DNA from: Thiocapsa imhoffii
Lineage (GTDB): Bacteria; Pseudomonadota; Gammaproteobacteria; Chromatiales; Chromatiaceae
Length of the DNA: 64,000 nt
Direction of reading: 5' to 3'
Assembly: GCF_016583985.1 (NCBI RefSeq)
Contig: NZ_NRSD01000004.1
Coordinates: forward strand, 124,001-188,000
Part shown: piece by piece, positions 10,676 through 19,929 of the stretch
How the letters are laid out: every line of letters starts with the position of its first letter
Position numbering within the stretch: the stretch's first letter is position 1
Program-made: the position numbers and the translations under genes
Notes under the pieces: model-generated
What the model saw: the letters and a program-made list of their open reading frames with translations, nothing else
Databases searched by the model: none
Told to the model about the DNA's origin: nothing

Positions 10676-11140
10676 TTAGTGGAGGCGCTGGAGAATGACG
10701 ACCTGGTGCTCCGGGCGCTTGCTCGACCCCGCACTGTAGCCGCGCAGCCAGAGTAATGCTAGAAGGAAACCGATGAGTCCACCGATCACGCTTGGCAGGT
10801 CGGCCATTGAACCATCCAGGGAACGGTTCAGCAGCAGTCCGTTCATCCAGGTCCCCACCAGAGCACCCAGCACGAGTCCGAGGATCGGGACGAGGTAGAC
10901 GGCCAATGCCGCGGAGAGCAGACCTGCTTCCGAAATGCCGACCAAGACCCGTTCGCCGACCCCTGCTCGCACCTCATTCAGCGCCCTGAGTTGGGTCACG
11001 CGGCGTCCGAACAGGCGCTCGATCAAGGAGGTACCGCAAGCGCCGTTCGCGACACAGCCGCCGCAGGCCGAGCGGCGTTGCGTTCGCACTTCGGCGAACT
11101 CCCCGTCGAGCGCAATGATGATGCCCTGCTCCTCGATCAT
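10676..11140 (-). CDS. rseC: RseC/MucC-family membrane protein
   Basis: A 154-residue inner-membrane protein of the RseC/MucC family, linked to SoxR reduction and modulation of the sigma-E response. The N-terminal cytoplasmic part carries a cysteine cluster C26-x2-C29-x5-C35 (ACGGCVANGACGTS) that may bind an iron-sulfur cluster. Two membrane helices follow: LLSAALAVYLVPILGLVLG (about 74-92) and LPSVIGGLIGFLLALLWL (about 114-131). It lies between rseB (15 bases) and mucD on the same strand, as in Pseudomonas mucABCD. Confidence 0.9.
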   Translation of the reverse strand: MIEEQGIIIALDGEFAEVRTQRRSACGGCVANGACGTSLIERLFGRRVTQLRALNEVRAGVGERVLVGISEAGLLSAALAVYLVPILGLVLGALVGTWMNGLLLNRSLDGSMADLPSVIGGLIGFLLALLWLRGYSAGSSKRPEHQVVILQRLH

Positions 11141-11155
11141 CTTGAACTCATTGCG

Positions 11156-12139
11156 TCAATCCGATGCCGCTCGCACGAGTCGCACCCCGGACACAGCCGA
11201 CTCGACGGTCGCCGACGGCACCTCACCGACCGCCGTCACTTGGTAGCCGTCGACTTGGCGCCCGGCGGCGTGCACCGCACCGATGTGCGTCAAGCCCGTC
11301 AAGCCATCACGCGTATCGGGCTCGATGTAGATCGAGTAGGCCGACAACCGATCGGTGAAGAGAAAGTGCTCGACAGGCTCACCGGACGGGTGATCCATGA
11401 TGCTTTGTCGAACAAGCTGGAAGCCCGTGGGACGGTCTTCGAAACGCCACCGTCCTTGGGTCTCGGTGGCTGGGGCCCCGCGCAGTCCGTCCTCTTCGGG
11501 AATGGGGATGGCCTGCGCGGCAGGATCGACCACGATCGAGGTGAACATCAACTGTTCGAGTGACTGGCCATCCTGATCGATGAGATCGGACTTCAGTGGG
11601 AGAAACCACTCGCGGTCGATGAAGAAGCGATACCCATAACGCAACCGATCGCGTGGAATGATCCCAACGACCTCAGCCTCGCGACCGGCGACCCGCGCGA
11701 CCCCCTGCAACTCGATGCGATAATGGTCGAGGATGAGCGCGGGTGAGATGCCATCGGTATTGAGCAGCCCGGTGGCCGCGGTCGGACGCTTGACCGAGAG
11801 CGGCTTCCCGTCGGGCAACTCGCATTGCACCTGATCCTGTTCGCGGGTCACCGCCCGCATGGGGCCGTTCAAAGCCATTAAGCGTTCACGAACCTGGCCC
11901 GCCTCGATCCGATGCACCAAGTGCAGCGACTCGAGCTGGTTGTCGTGCGAGTAGACCAGAACCCCCTCGTAGTTGAGCGTACGCAGTGCCTCGGACATCC
12001 GTTCGAGCAAGTCGCTCGCATACGCGGTCACCGGATCGGCCGCGACGCCCGCGGCGCCTGATAACAATCCAATCAGGACCACTTGCGCAGCGGTCTGGCG
12101 CCAGCTAGCGACGCACTTCATAGCCGACGAAATTCGCAT
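11156..12139 (-). CDS. rseB: Sigma-E regulatory protein RseB/MucB
   Basis: A periplasmic sensor that binds the anti-sigma factor RseA and shields it from proteolysis until mislocalised lipoproteins or lipopolysaccharide are sensed. The protein has a signal peptide (AAQVVLIGLLSGAAGVAADP, ending near residue 34), an N-terminal LolA-like fold starting LLERMSEALRTLNYEGVLVY, and a C-terminal domain ending in the DGYQVTAVGEVP segment. It overlaps the end of rseA. Two starts are possible: 12139 (weak AAGGG upstream, used here) and 12121 (MKCVASW). Length (about 327) fits the family. Confidence 0.92.
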   Translation of the reverse strand: MRISSAMKCVASWRQTAAQVVLIGLLSGAAGVAADPVTAYASDLLERMSEALRTLNYEGVLVYSHDNQLESLHLVHRIEAGQVRERLMALNGPMRAVTREQDQVQCELPDGKPLSVKRPTAATGLLNTDGISPALILDHYRIELQGVARVAGREAEVVGIIPRDRLRYGYRFFIDREWFLPLKSDLIDQDGQSLEQLMFTSIVVDPAAQAIPIPEEDGLRGAPATETQGRWRFEDRPTGFQLVRQSIMDHPSGEPVEHFLFTDRLSAYSIYIEPDTRDGLTGLTHIGAVHAAGRQVDGYQVTAVGEVPSATVESAVSGVRLVRAASD

Positions 12140-12683
12140 ATGGTAGTAAGCCCTTCGCCCCCGTCGACGGGGCTGCCTCCTGGTGGTTGACGAGGAAGAA
12201 GTCGAGTTTATCGCTCAACTCCGGGCGGTCCAGATCCCAGCGTTGGTGTGGCGGCATGCCGATGAGGTGCTGAGCCGTTAAGCTCGCGGTTGGGTTGGCA
12301 ACCGGCGGCAAGGTCGACGAACTGCTGAAGAGCGTGGGCACGACGAAAACCGCGAAGACGGCTGCGGCAGCGGCCAGCGCGATCCCCGCCACGGGCCTGA
12401 CGGGTACGCGCTGGCCCGGATTCAGGGCACGTAGGGTGCGTGAGGCACCGGGGGCCAGCTGCGTGGGCTCGTCCCGGACCCGCTCGCGCACACGCACCGC
12501 GATTTCGCGGTGCGCGTCGACAACGGGCTCGCCCCGAATCGCCAGACCGATCAAATGATAGCGCTCCCAAGCCGCGCGCCATTCCTGGCGCTGCTCGAGT
12601 GCATCGACGACGCGGGTCGCGTCGGCGGAATTGAGTTCGCCATCCTGGAACTCGGAGAGATGTTGACGTAGCCCGTCGCTCAT
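12105..12683 (-). CDS. rseA: Anti-sigma-E factor RseA/MucA
   Basis: A single-pass inner-membrane anti-sigma factor that sequesters RpoE at the membrane. The 192-residue protein begins MSDGLRQHLSEFQDGELNS, the conserved RseA N-terminal sigma-binding helix region with the EWRAAWERYHLIG core. It has one membrane helix at about residues 98-119 (AGIALAAAAAVFAVFVVP) and a periplasmic tail of about 70 residues that would bind RseB. The start at 12683 was chosen by homology; a longer in-frame reading upstream is not family-like. The spacer to rpoE is unusually long (177 bases). Confidence 0.9.
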   Translation of the reverse strand: MSDGLRQHLSEFQDGELNSADATRVVDALEQRQEWRAAWERYHLIGLAIRGEPVVDAHREIAVRVRERVRDEPTQLAPGASRTLRALNPGQRVPVRPVAGIALAAAAAVFAVFVVPTLFSSSSTLPPVANPTASLTAQHLIGMPPHQRWDLDRPELSDKLDFFLVNHQEAAPSTGAKGLLPYANFVGYEVRR

Positions 12684-12778
12684 TGCTGCATGTCCGCACT
12701 GAAGTGAAGTCGAATGACGATCGTAGCGGCCCACTGCGGGGTGCACGATCGCGGGATGGTCTCCCGCGCGTTGGTCAG

Positions 12779-12837
12779 GCCCCCGTCTGAGCCGACCTCG
12801 CTCTCGGATGGGCCCGCTCTGAACCCGACCTGCTCTC
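12779..12837. repeat. Imperfect direct repeat in the rpoE-rseA spacer
   Basis: Two copies of a roughly 26-base unit lie side by side at 12779-12805 and 12812-12837, separated by 6 bases. On the minus strand each runs GAGAGC(G)AGGTCGG..TCAGA followed by a GC-rich end. They fill much of the 177-base gap between rpoE and rseA. Role unknown; it may be only a local duplication. Confidence 0.6.
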
Positions 12838-12860
12838 GGCTTTTTGACGGCCGATCCCCC

Positions 12861-13439
12861 TCAAGGTTCGAGCAAGGGTCGTAAGCGTTTATCGATCGCC
12901 TCACGCGCGCGAAAAATCCGTGAGCGTACCGTGCCGATTGGACACTCCATGGCCGTTGCAATCTCCTCGTAGCTCATGCCTTCGAGTTCGCGCAATACGA
13001 TCGCGGTGCGCAGGTCGTCTGGGAGGTCATCGAGCGCACCCTGCACCGTCTGGGCAATCTCATCGGTCAGCGCATGCCGCTCGGGGGTTCCGGCCTCGCG
13101 CAGCCGCGTGCCCATGTCCATTTGCTCGGCGATCTCGGCTTCCACATCGTCTCCAGGCGGGCGGCGGCCCTGCGCGACGAGATGGTTCTTGACTGTATTG
13201 ACCGCAATGCGATACAGCCAGGTGTAAAAGGCGCTCTCGCCGCGAAATCCTGGCAAGGCGCGATAGGCCTTGAGAAACGCATCCTGACTGACATCCATGA
13301 CTTCGCTCGGATCACGAATGTAGCGCGAGATGAGATTAGCCACCTTTTGCTGATACTTGATCACGAGGAGGTCGAATGCACGCTTGTCGCCTTTCTGCGC
13401 CCGCGCGACAAGTTCCTGATCGGCTGTACGTTCAGACAT
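12861..13439 (-). CDS. rpoE: RNA polymerase sigma-E factor (RpoE/AlgU)
   Basis: Extracytoplasmic-function sigma factor for the envelope-stress regulon. The 192-residue protein has region 2 at about 25-90 (DPSEVMDVSQDAFLKAYRAL and FYTWLYRIAVNTVKN) and region 4 at about 135-185 (LPDDLRTAIVLRELEGMSYE, IGTVRSRIFRAREAI). It heads the minus-strand operon rpoE-rseA-rseB-rseC-mucD and is divergent from nadB, the same arrangement as algU/nadB in Pseudomonas. A candidate sigma-E-type promoter just upstream suggests autoregulation. Confidence 0.97.
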   Translation of the reverse strand: MSERTADQELVARAQKGDKRAFDLLVIKYQQKVANLISRYIRDPSEVMDVSQDAFLKAYRALPGFRGESAFYTWLYRIAVNTVKNHLVAQGRRPPGDDVEAEIAEQMDMGTRLREAGTPERHALTDEIAQTVQGALDDLPDDLRTAIVLRELEGMSYEEIATAMECPIGTVRSRIFRAREAIDKRLRPLLEP

Positions 13440-13479
13440 GGACGCGAGCCTCGGCGCCGCCGATCAGCGTTTCCGTTGG

Positions 13480-13507
13480 CATGGACAATTCCCCGATTCG
13501 GAAGTTC
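13480..13507 (-). promoter_or_regulatory. Candidate sigma-E-dependent promoter of rpoE
   Basis: On the minus strand, GAACTT (13507-13502) is followed after exactly 16 bases by TCCATG (13485-13480). The -35 element matches the sigma-E consensus GAACTT perfectly and the -10 partially (consensus about TCTGA). The implied transcript would start about 35 bases before the rpoE ATG. This placement fits the known autoregulation of rpoE/algU, but it is a pattern match only. Confidence 0.5.
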
Positions 13508-13712
13508 GTGAGCCCTTTCAGGTGCGGCCGAGACACCACAAATAAAGCAACAAACCTTGATCCCGGCCATGAAATCGGTGAGTTTACGGTGAAACGATCC
13601 GGATGGCTTCATCTCGACACGCGCGATGGCGAAACCGGGATCGCTCAGCCTAACCCTGTCATCGATCGCATGCCATCGAACAGGCCTTCTCCACAGATGC
13701 GAGCGCCCGATC

Positions 13713-15356
13713 ATGTCCGCAACAGATGACCAATATGATGTCCTGATTCTCGGCAGTGGCGCGGCTGGTCTCAGTCTCGCGTTACGCCTGCCCGAGGCCC
13801 TGTCCGTCGCGGTCGTCTCCAAGCGCGAACTCACCGAGGGCAGCACACTCTACGCCCAGGGCGGCATCTCGGCGGTCCTCGACGCCACCGACTCGATCGA
13901 GTCGCACGTTCAGGATACTCTCGCAGCAGGCGCCGGGCTCTGTGATCGGGGCGTGGTCCAGCAGATCGTCGAACGTGGCCCGGACAATATCCGCTGGCTG
14001 CTCGACCAAGGGGTTGAGTTCACGCGCGATGCCGCCAGCGCGACCACGGGCGGCTACCATCTCACCCGCGAGGGCGGACACACCCACCGGCGCGTGATCC
14101 ACGCCGCGGACGCCACCGGACAGGCCGTTGCCACCACGCTCGAGTCACAGGTCCGCGGCAAAGCAAACGTGACCCTGCACGAGCAACACATCGCTGTCGA
14201 CCTCATCACCTCAAAGCATAGTACCGACAAGACGCGCGACGCGCGACGCGATCACCGCTGTCTGGGCGCCTACATCCTGGATCTGCGCACGGGTCAGGTG
14301 GCCGTTTACCTCGCCCGTTTCGTGGTCTTGGCCACGGGCGGCGCCAACAAGGTCTATCTTTATACCAGTAATCCCGACGTCTCGACCGGTGATGGCATCG
14401 CGATGGCTTGGCGCTCAGGGTGCCGCGTCGCGAACATGGAGTTCATGCAATTCCATCCAACCTGCCTCTATCACCCGCAGGCCCGCTCCTTTCTCATCAC
14501 CGAGGCCCTGCGGGGCGAGGGAGCTCGACTCCTGCTGCCCGACGGTGAACGCTTCATGCCGCGCTTCGATCCACGGGCCGAGCTGGCACCGCGCGACATC
14601 GTGGCCCGTGCCATCGACCACGAGATGAAACGGCTCGGGACCACCTGCGTCTATTTAGACATCTCACATCGCCCGGCGGACTTCGTCATCGCACACTTCC
14701 CCACCATCCACCGCCGCTGCCTCGAGCTCGGCATCGACATCACGCGCGATCCCATCCCGGTCGTGCCAGCTGCTCACTATACCTGCGGCGGCGTCATGGT
14801 CGATGGGCATGCACGCACCGACCTCCCAGGTCTCTACGCGAGCGGAGAGACGGCCTACACCGGCCTGCACGGAGCCAATCGGATGGCGAGCAACTCCCTG
14901 CTGGAATGCCTGGTCTATTCCGAACTGGCGGCGCTGGACATCGCGCGCGAGGCCCGCACAACACCACCGCCCCCGGACGTGCAACCCTGGGACGAGAGCC
15001 GCGTCACCGAACCGGACGAGGAGGTCGTGGTCACCCACAACTGGGATGAATTGCGCCGCTTCATGTGGGATTACGTGGGAATCGTCCGCACCAATAAACG
15101 TCTGCGCCGCGCCAAGCGCCGCGCCGATCTGCTACAACAGGAGGTGATCGAATACTACAGCCGTGTCAGGGTCAGCAACGACCTGATCGAATTGCGCAAC
15201 CTGCTCGAAGTCGCCGACCTCATCATCCAATCGGCATTGCGTCGGCGTGAGAGCCGCGGCCTTCACTATACGCTCGATTTTCCAGACAAGGACCCGAGTC
15301 AATGCGCACCGACCATCCTGATCCCAGACAGCTACCGGCCTCGCCCCGGGGCTTGA
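13713..15356 (+). CDS. nadB: L-aspartate oxidase
   Basis: NadB oxidises L-aspartate to iminoaspartate, the first step of de novo NAD synthesis. The 547-residue flavoprotein has the FAD motif [15 protein letters not shown] near residue 12, the substrate-domain segments [14 protein letters not shown] and [14 protein letters not shown], the catalytic region around [14 protein letters not shown], and [20 protein letters not shown]. The C-terminal helical domain ends with the [12 protein letters not shown] motif that distinguishes NadB from succinate dehydrogenase flavoproteins. The ATG at 13713 gives the usual length; its ribosome-binding site is weak (GAGCG). It is divergent from rpoE. Confidence 0.96.
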   Translation: MSATDDQYDVLILGSGAAGLSLALRLPEALSVAVVSKRELTEGSTLYAQGGISAVLDATDSIESHVQDTLAAGAGLCDRGVVQQIVERGPDNIRWLLDQGVEFTRDAASATTGGYHLTREGGHTHRRVIHAADATGQAVATTLESQVRGKANVTLHEQHIAVDLITSKHSTDKTRDARRDHRCLGAYILDLRTGQVAVYLARFVVLATGGANKVYLYTSNPDVSTGDGIAMAWRSGCRVANMEFMQFHPTCLYHPQARSFLITEALRGEGARLLLPDGERFMPRFDPRAELAPRDIVARAIDHEMKRLGTTCVYLDISHRPADFVIAHFPTIHRRCLELGIDITRDPIPVVPAAHYTCGGVMVDGHARTDLPGLYASGETAYTGLHGANRMASNSLLECLVYSELAALDIAREARTTPPPPDVQPWDESRVTEPDEEVVVTHNWDELRRFMWDYVGIVRTNKRLRRAKRRADLLQQEVIEYYSRVRVSNDLIELRNLLEVADLIIQSALRRRESRGLHYTLDFPDKDPSQCAPTILIPDSYRPRPGA

Positions 15357-15624
15357 ACAAGGTGGCGAACCGAGAGCAATCGCCCGGCACCTCAGCATCG
15401 ACGCCGCCAGGCGCTCCCGGACCGGGCGGCCGCGACCGGGGGGCATCGGCGTCGACAATCCTGAGCATTGATGCACGCGCAAGACGCCTCGTGATCCGTG
15501 GGATATATTTAGAAATTCTATCGTTTGATATGCGATGCGGCAGCACGGCTGCCATCACTCACCCTGCGCCGTGCGACCTCTCGCCGCGACCAACAGAGAT
15601 CCATCGATCGGAGTATCTAGCACT

Positions 15625-18000
15625 ATGACCGACTATGTCCGCTGGCTGAGCGAGCTCGGAATGGAGGATGTCCCCGTCGTCGGCGGTAAGAACGCATCGC
15701 TCGGCGAGATGATCCAGAACCTCACGGACCTCGGCGTCCGCGTCCCGGGCGGCTTCGCAACCACGGCGGATGCCTATCGCGAGTTCCTCGCGAAGGACGG
15801 TCTGGATGAACGCATCCAAGCGGTCTTGGATGAACTGGACGTCGACGACGTGACGGCGCTCGCCGAAGCAGGCCCGCGCATCCGCGGCTGGGTCATGGAG
15901 CAGCCCTTCCCCGCCGCGCTCGAAGCGGCGATCGATGCCGCCTTCGCCCGCCTCACCGCCGAGGCCGGCAGTGACGCGGTCTCCTGGGCCGTGCGCTCCT
16001 CCGCGACCGCCGAGGATCTGCCTGATGCCTCGTTCGCTGGGCAACAGGAGACCTTCCTGAACGTCAAGGGCCTCGATCACATCAAGCACCGCGTGAAGGA
16101 GGTCTTCGCCTCGCTGTTCAACGATCGTGCCATCGCCTATCGCGTGCATCAGGGCTTCGAGCATCGCCATGTCGCGCTCTCGGCTGGCATCCAGCGGATG
16201 GTGCGCAGTGACCTCGCCGCCTCGGGCGTCATGTTCACCCTCGACACCGAGTCAGGCTTTCGTGATGCCGTCTTCATCACGGCCAGTTACGGCCTCGGAG
16301 AGATGGTAGTCCAGGGCGCGGTGAACCCCGACGAGTTCTATGTGCACAAGTCCACGCTCGCCGCCGATCGGCCCGCGATCCTGCGCCGCAGTGTCGGCGA
16401 CAAGGCGATTCGCATGGTCTACGACGAGACGGGCGGGGCGAGTCCGGTGCGCACCGAGGACGTCCCGGAGGCACTCCGGCAGTGTTTCAGTATCACCGAC
16501 GAGGAGGTCGAACAACTCGCCCGCCAGGCGGTGCTGATCGAACAGCATTATGGTCGCCCCATGGACATCGAGTGGGCAAAGGACGGCAACGACGGTCAGC
16601 TCTACATCGTGCAGGCGCGACCCGAGACGGTGCAGAGCCGCTCGGGCAACGTGATCGAGCGCTATGTGCTACGCGAGCGGGGACCCGTGCTGACGACCGG
16701 TCGCAGCATCGGCAGCCGCATCGGCGCCGGCACCGCGAAGATCGTCTCGAGTATCGCCGATATGAACCGTGTGCAGCCGGGCGACGTGCTCATCACGGAT
16801 ATGACCGACCCGGACTGGGAGCCGGTGATGAAGCGCGCGGCGGCGATCGTAACCAACCGTGGAGGTCGCACCTGCCATGCCGCGATCATCGCGCGCGAAC
16901 TCGGCGTGCCCGCCGTGGTGGGCTGTAATGACGCCACCGAGGTGGTCACGGACGGCCAGCCGGTCACCGTGAGTTGTGCCGAAGGCGACACCGGTCTGAT
17001 CTACGATGGACAGCTCGCCTTCGACTACAAAACGGTCGAACTCTCGGCAATGCCCGAGATCCCGATCAAGATCATGATGAACGTCGGCAACCCGGATCGT
17101 GCCTTTGCCTTCGCCGCCACGCCAAATGCCGGGATCGGTCTCGCCCGGTTGGAATTCATCATCAATAACATGATCGGCATCCACCCCAAGGCATTGCTCG
17201 AATTCGACCAGCTTCCCGCGGATCTCAAAGCCCAGATCGCGCCACGGATCGCTGCCTATACCAGCCCGCGCGAGTTCTATGTCGCCAAGCTCGCCGAGGG
17301 CATCGCGACCCTCGCCGCCGCCTTCACGCCCAATACGGTCATCGTGCGCATGTCGGACTTCAAGTCCAATGAGTACGCCAACCTGATCGGCGGAACGCGC
17401 TACGAGCCCGAGGAAGAAAATCCCATGATCGGCTTCCGCGGTGCCGGCCGCTATGTCGCACCGAGCTTCGTCGACTGCTTCGAGATGGAATGCGAGGCAC
17501 TGAAGCGGGTGCGCGACGAGATGGGACTGACCAACATCGAGATCATGATCCCCTTCGTGCGCACCCTCGGCCAAGCCAAGGCCGTCGTCGAGGCCCTCGC
17601 CGCACAGGGCCTCGAACGCGGGAAAAATGGTCTGCGGCTGATCATGATGTGCGAGTTGCCATCCAACGCCGTGTTGGCCGAGGAGTTCCTTGAGTATTTC
17701 GACGGCTTCTCGATCGGCTCGAACGACATGACCCAACTCACACTCGGTCTCGACCGCGACTCAAGCTTGGTGGCCGAATACTTCGACGAGCGCGACCCGG
17801 CGGTGAAGAAGATGCTCTCCATGGCGATCGCCGCCTGCCGCAACCAAGGCAAATACGTTGGCATTTGTGGCCAAGGTCCGTCCGACCACAAGGACTTCGC
17901 CGATTGGCTGCTGAAGGAGGGGATCACGAGCATCTCGCTCAACCCCGACACCGTGATCGATACCTGGATCTACCTCGCCGAGCAAGCCAAAACGCTCTAG
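15625..18000 (+). CDS. ppsA: Phosphoenolpyruvate synthase
   Basis: PpsA converts pyruvate and ATP to phosphoenolpyruvate, AMP and phosphate for gluconeogenesis. The 791-residue protein has the N-terminal ATP-grasp domain ([32 protein letters not shown]), the phosphohistidine domain with [20 protein letters not shown] (active His418) and the C-terminal pyruvate-binding barrel with [19 protein letters not shown] and [12 protein letters not shown]. The ATG at 15625 gives the canonical length; GGAG lies about 11 bases upstream. The 268-base gap before it includes an AT-rich patch near 15505-15535 that may hold the promoter. Confidence 0.97.
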   Translation: MTDYVRWLSELGMEDVPVVGGKNASLGEMIQNLTDLGVRVPGGFATTADAYREFLAKDGLDERIQAVLDELDVDDVTALAEAGPRIRGWVMEQPFPAALEAAIDAAFARLTAEAGSDAVSWAVRSSATAEDLPDASFAGQQETFLNVKGLDHIKHRVKEVFASLFNDRAIAYRVHQGFEHRHVALSAGIQRMVRSDLAASGVMFTLDTESGFRDAVFITASYGLGEMVVQGAVNPDEFYVHKSTLAADRPAILRRSVGDKAIRMVYDETGGASPVRTEDVPEALRQCFSITDEEVEQLARQAVLIEQHYGRPMDIEWAKDGNDGQLYIVQARPETVQSRSGNVIERYVLRERGPVLTTGRSIGSRIGAGTAKIVSSIADMNRVQPGDVLITDMTDPDWEPVMKRAAAIVTNRGGRTCHAAIIARELGVPAVVGCNDATEVVTDGQPVTVSCAEGDTGLIYDGQLAFDYKTVELSAMPEIPIKIMMNVGNPDRAFAFAATPNAGIGLARLEFIINNMIGIHPKALLEFDQLPADLKAQIAPRIAAYTSPREFYVAKLAEGIATLAAAFTPNTVIVRMSDFKSNEYANLIGGTRYEPEEENPMIGFRGAGRYVAPSFVDCFEMECEALKRVRDEMGLTNIEIMIPFVRTLGQAKAVVEALAAQGLERGKNGLRLIMMCELPSNAVLAEEFLEYFDGFSIGSNDMTQLTLGLDRDSSLVAEYFDERDPAVKKMLSMAIAACRNQGKYVGICGQGPSDHKDFADWLLKEGITSISLNPDTVIDTWIYLAEQAKTL

Positions 18001-18025
18001 CGCTTCGGTTCACAGCCTCCCCTGC

Positions 18026-18063
18026 CGGTTCGGATCACGCCGCGCGCGGCGTGATCCGAACCG
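18026..18063 (+). terminator. Perfect 38-base palindrome downstream of ppsA
   Basis: The arm CGGTTCGGATCACGCCGCG (18026-18044) is followed directly by its exact reverse complement (18045-18063). It can form a stem of about 17 pairs with a 4-base loop, 25 bases after the ppsA stop. There is no T-tract, so it may act as a weak or processed terminator, or protect the 3' end. Confidence 0.55.
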
Positions 18064-18310
18064 CGTCGACACGCATCCACCGGGATCGCCCGCGAATCCG
18101 TGCCCAGGGCCATGCCTGGAGTTGGGTTCCTTCTCGCGGGACCTTTTGGCCTCCCCCGTTATCAAAGAGACCGTTGCTGTTTGCGCCGTCGACGGAGTCC
18201 CTCAGGCGACACAGCTAGAATTGACAGCTGGACACACTATGACCTCGAAGGGCACGCGTACAACCGCACTGACAGTTGAATTGAGACCATTCCCAAAGCC
18301 GGTCGCGACC

Positions 18311-19279
18311 ATGCCGTCGTCGCGTGGAGTTCGGTTGTTGTTCTGGTGTGTGTTGGGCCTCCTCGTCGGTATCCCATGGACCACGGGCGCGACCACGACG
18401 TCAGCACCGAGCGCCGCGGCGATGGCGACGACTGACCCTGAACTGGAGCGCATCGCCGCCGAGCAGCACAACTGCCTGCGTTGCCATGCCATGCCCACGC
18501 TCGCCTACCGCAGCCCAACGGACGGCGAGATCGTGGATCTCTCAATCGATCGCAACGCACTGGCTCATTCAGCGCATGCCGAGCTCTCATGCGTTGAGTG
18601 CCATCACCGCAGCTATACCCGCTACCCTCACCCGCGCCGCGCCGCGCCGCGCGACTTCGATTGCCTCGGCTGCCACCGCGATGATGCTGATCCGCGCTTC
18701 GCCTGGGATCACATCGAGACGGAGTTCGCCCACAGCGTCCACGCCCGCTCCGAGGCTCCGAACGCGGAGGGTTTCAGTTGCCAGTCCTGTCACCATCCGC
18801 ATCGCTTCCGCACCACGCAGATCGGCGACCCTCTCACCTGGATCGTGCAGGAGCACAATCAGGTCTGCCTATCGTGTCACACGCAACTCATCTCAGCGGC
18901 GAGCGCAAGCCATGACTGGCTCCCAAACCGCGCCGCGCATTGGGATGCGGTGCGTTGCGTGGATTGCCACACTCCCGCTGACGACCATGCCAATCATCGC
19001 ATCCTCGCGGCGGAGGACAGTCCGCGCGACTGCGTCGGCTGTCACTCAGCCGACGCACGTCTGCTTGCTCGGCTCTACCACTTCCGCTCCGAGGAAGACA
19101 TCGCGCGCACGGGCTTGATCGCCAAAGCCATCTACAACGAGTCCTATGTCGTTGGGATGAGCCGGAGTCCGCTACTCGATCGCCTGAGCCTGGCCATTCT
19201 CGTCCTGGTCGTCCTGATGCTGACAGCGCATGGGGTGGGTCGTTACTTGGTCCATCGGGAACACAAGAGGTCATCATGA
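18311..19279 (+). CDS. Membrane-anchored heptaheme c-type cytochrome
   Basis: A periplasmic electron carrier with seven CXXCH heme sites (CLRCH, CVECH, CLGCH, CQSCH, CLSCH, CVDCH, CVGCH, first cysteines at about residues 55, 94, 118, 157, 186, 216 and 241). The N terminus is a signal peptide (VRLLFWCVLGLLVGIPW) and a C-terminal helix (LSLAILVLVVLMLTAHGVG) anchors it with a short basic cytoplasmic tail. The start at 18311 was chosen because it puts the signal core seven residues in; an in-frame ATG at 18239 would add 24 residues. No strong ribosome-binding site is seen at either. The stop overlaps the start of the next gene (ATGA). It probably passes electrons between the cytochrome b and the octaheme protein downstream. 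The specific family was not recognised. Confidence 0.85.
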   Translation: MPSSRGVRLLFWCVLGLLVGIPWTTGATTTSAPSAAAMATTDPELERIAAEQHNCLRCHAMPTLAYRSPTDGEIVDLSIDRNALAHSAHAELSCVECHHRSYTRYPHPRRAAPRDFDCLGCHRDDADPRFAWDHIETEFAHSVHARSEAPNAEGFSCQSCHHPHRFRTTQIGDPLTWIVQEHNQVCLSCHTQLISAASASHDWLPNRAAHWDAVRCVDCHTPADDHANHRILAAEDSPRDCVGCHSADARLLARLYHFRSEEDIARTGLIAKAIYNESYVVGMSRSPLLDRLSLAILVLVVLMLTAHGVGRYLVHREHKRSS

Positions 19280-19929
19280 CAGCCCACTATCTCTACCCGG
19301 CTTGGCTGCGCCTCTGGCACTGGGCCAACGCGGTCCTGTTCGTGCTGCTAATCGCCTCGGGCGTGAGCATGCACTTCGCGGGCCCTGACTGGCTGATCCC
19401 ATTCGCCACGGCGCGCGTGATCCACAACACGACGGGCATCCTGCTCACGATCGGCTGGATTGGCTTCATCGTGGCCAATGCACGCACGTCCAATGGACAC
19501 CACTATCGATTGCACTTCCGAGGTCTGATCACGCAGTTGGTGGCCCAGACCCACTACTATTTAATCGGGATCTTTCGCCGGGAACCACACCCGTTCCATG
19601 TCAGCGAGACGATGAAGTTCAACGTCTTGCAACAGTTGACCTATCTGAGCGTCATGTACGCACTGATGCCGCTGCTGATCATCAGCGGGTGGGCCTTTCT
19701 CTACTCGGTCTATCTTCCCGAGACTGTATTCGGTATCGGCAGCGTCTGGATCGTCGCCATGACGCATGTCGTCGTGAGTTATCTGCTCGCTCTTTTTTTG
19801 CTTGTTCATCTGTACATCATCACGACCGGCGAGACGGTCTTCGCGAATCTCCGCGCCATGATCACGGGTTGGCATCGCGACACCACGCCTGGACACGACT
19901 CGCCCCAGCCTCCGCGTGAGACGCCATGA
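19276..19929 (+). CDS. Membrane cytochrome b subunit (b561/PhsC-like)
   Basis: A 217-residue diheme cytochrome b-type membrane protein, likely the quinone-reactive subunit of the three-gene complex. It has four main membrane helices: about 16-34 (ANAVLFVLLIASGVSM), 50-68 (HNTTGILLTIGWIGFIV), around 118-140 (LSVMYALMPLLIISGWAFL) and around 160-185 (THVVVSYLLALFLLVHLYII). Candidate heme ligands include H15, H33, H50 and the two histidines in the last helix. It resembles the cytochrome b of thiosulfate reductase, formate dehydrogenase and hydrogenase. It overlaps the genes on both sides in ATGA junctions, so all three should be made in fixed ratio. Confidence 0.85.
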   Translation: MTAHYLYPAWLRLWHWANAVLFVLLIASGVSMHFAGPDWLIPFATARVIHNTTGILLTIGWIGFIVANARTSNGHHYRLHFRGLITQLVAQTHYYLIGIFRREPHPFHVSETMKFNVLQQLTYLSVMYALMPLLIISGWAFLYSVYLPETVFGIGSVWIVAMTHVVVSYLLALFLLVHLYIITTGETVFANLRAMITGWHRDTTPGHDSPQPPRETP

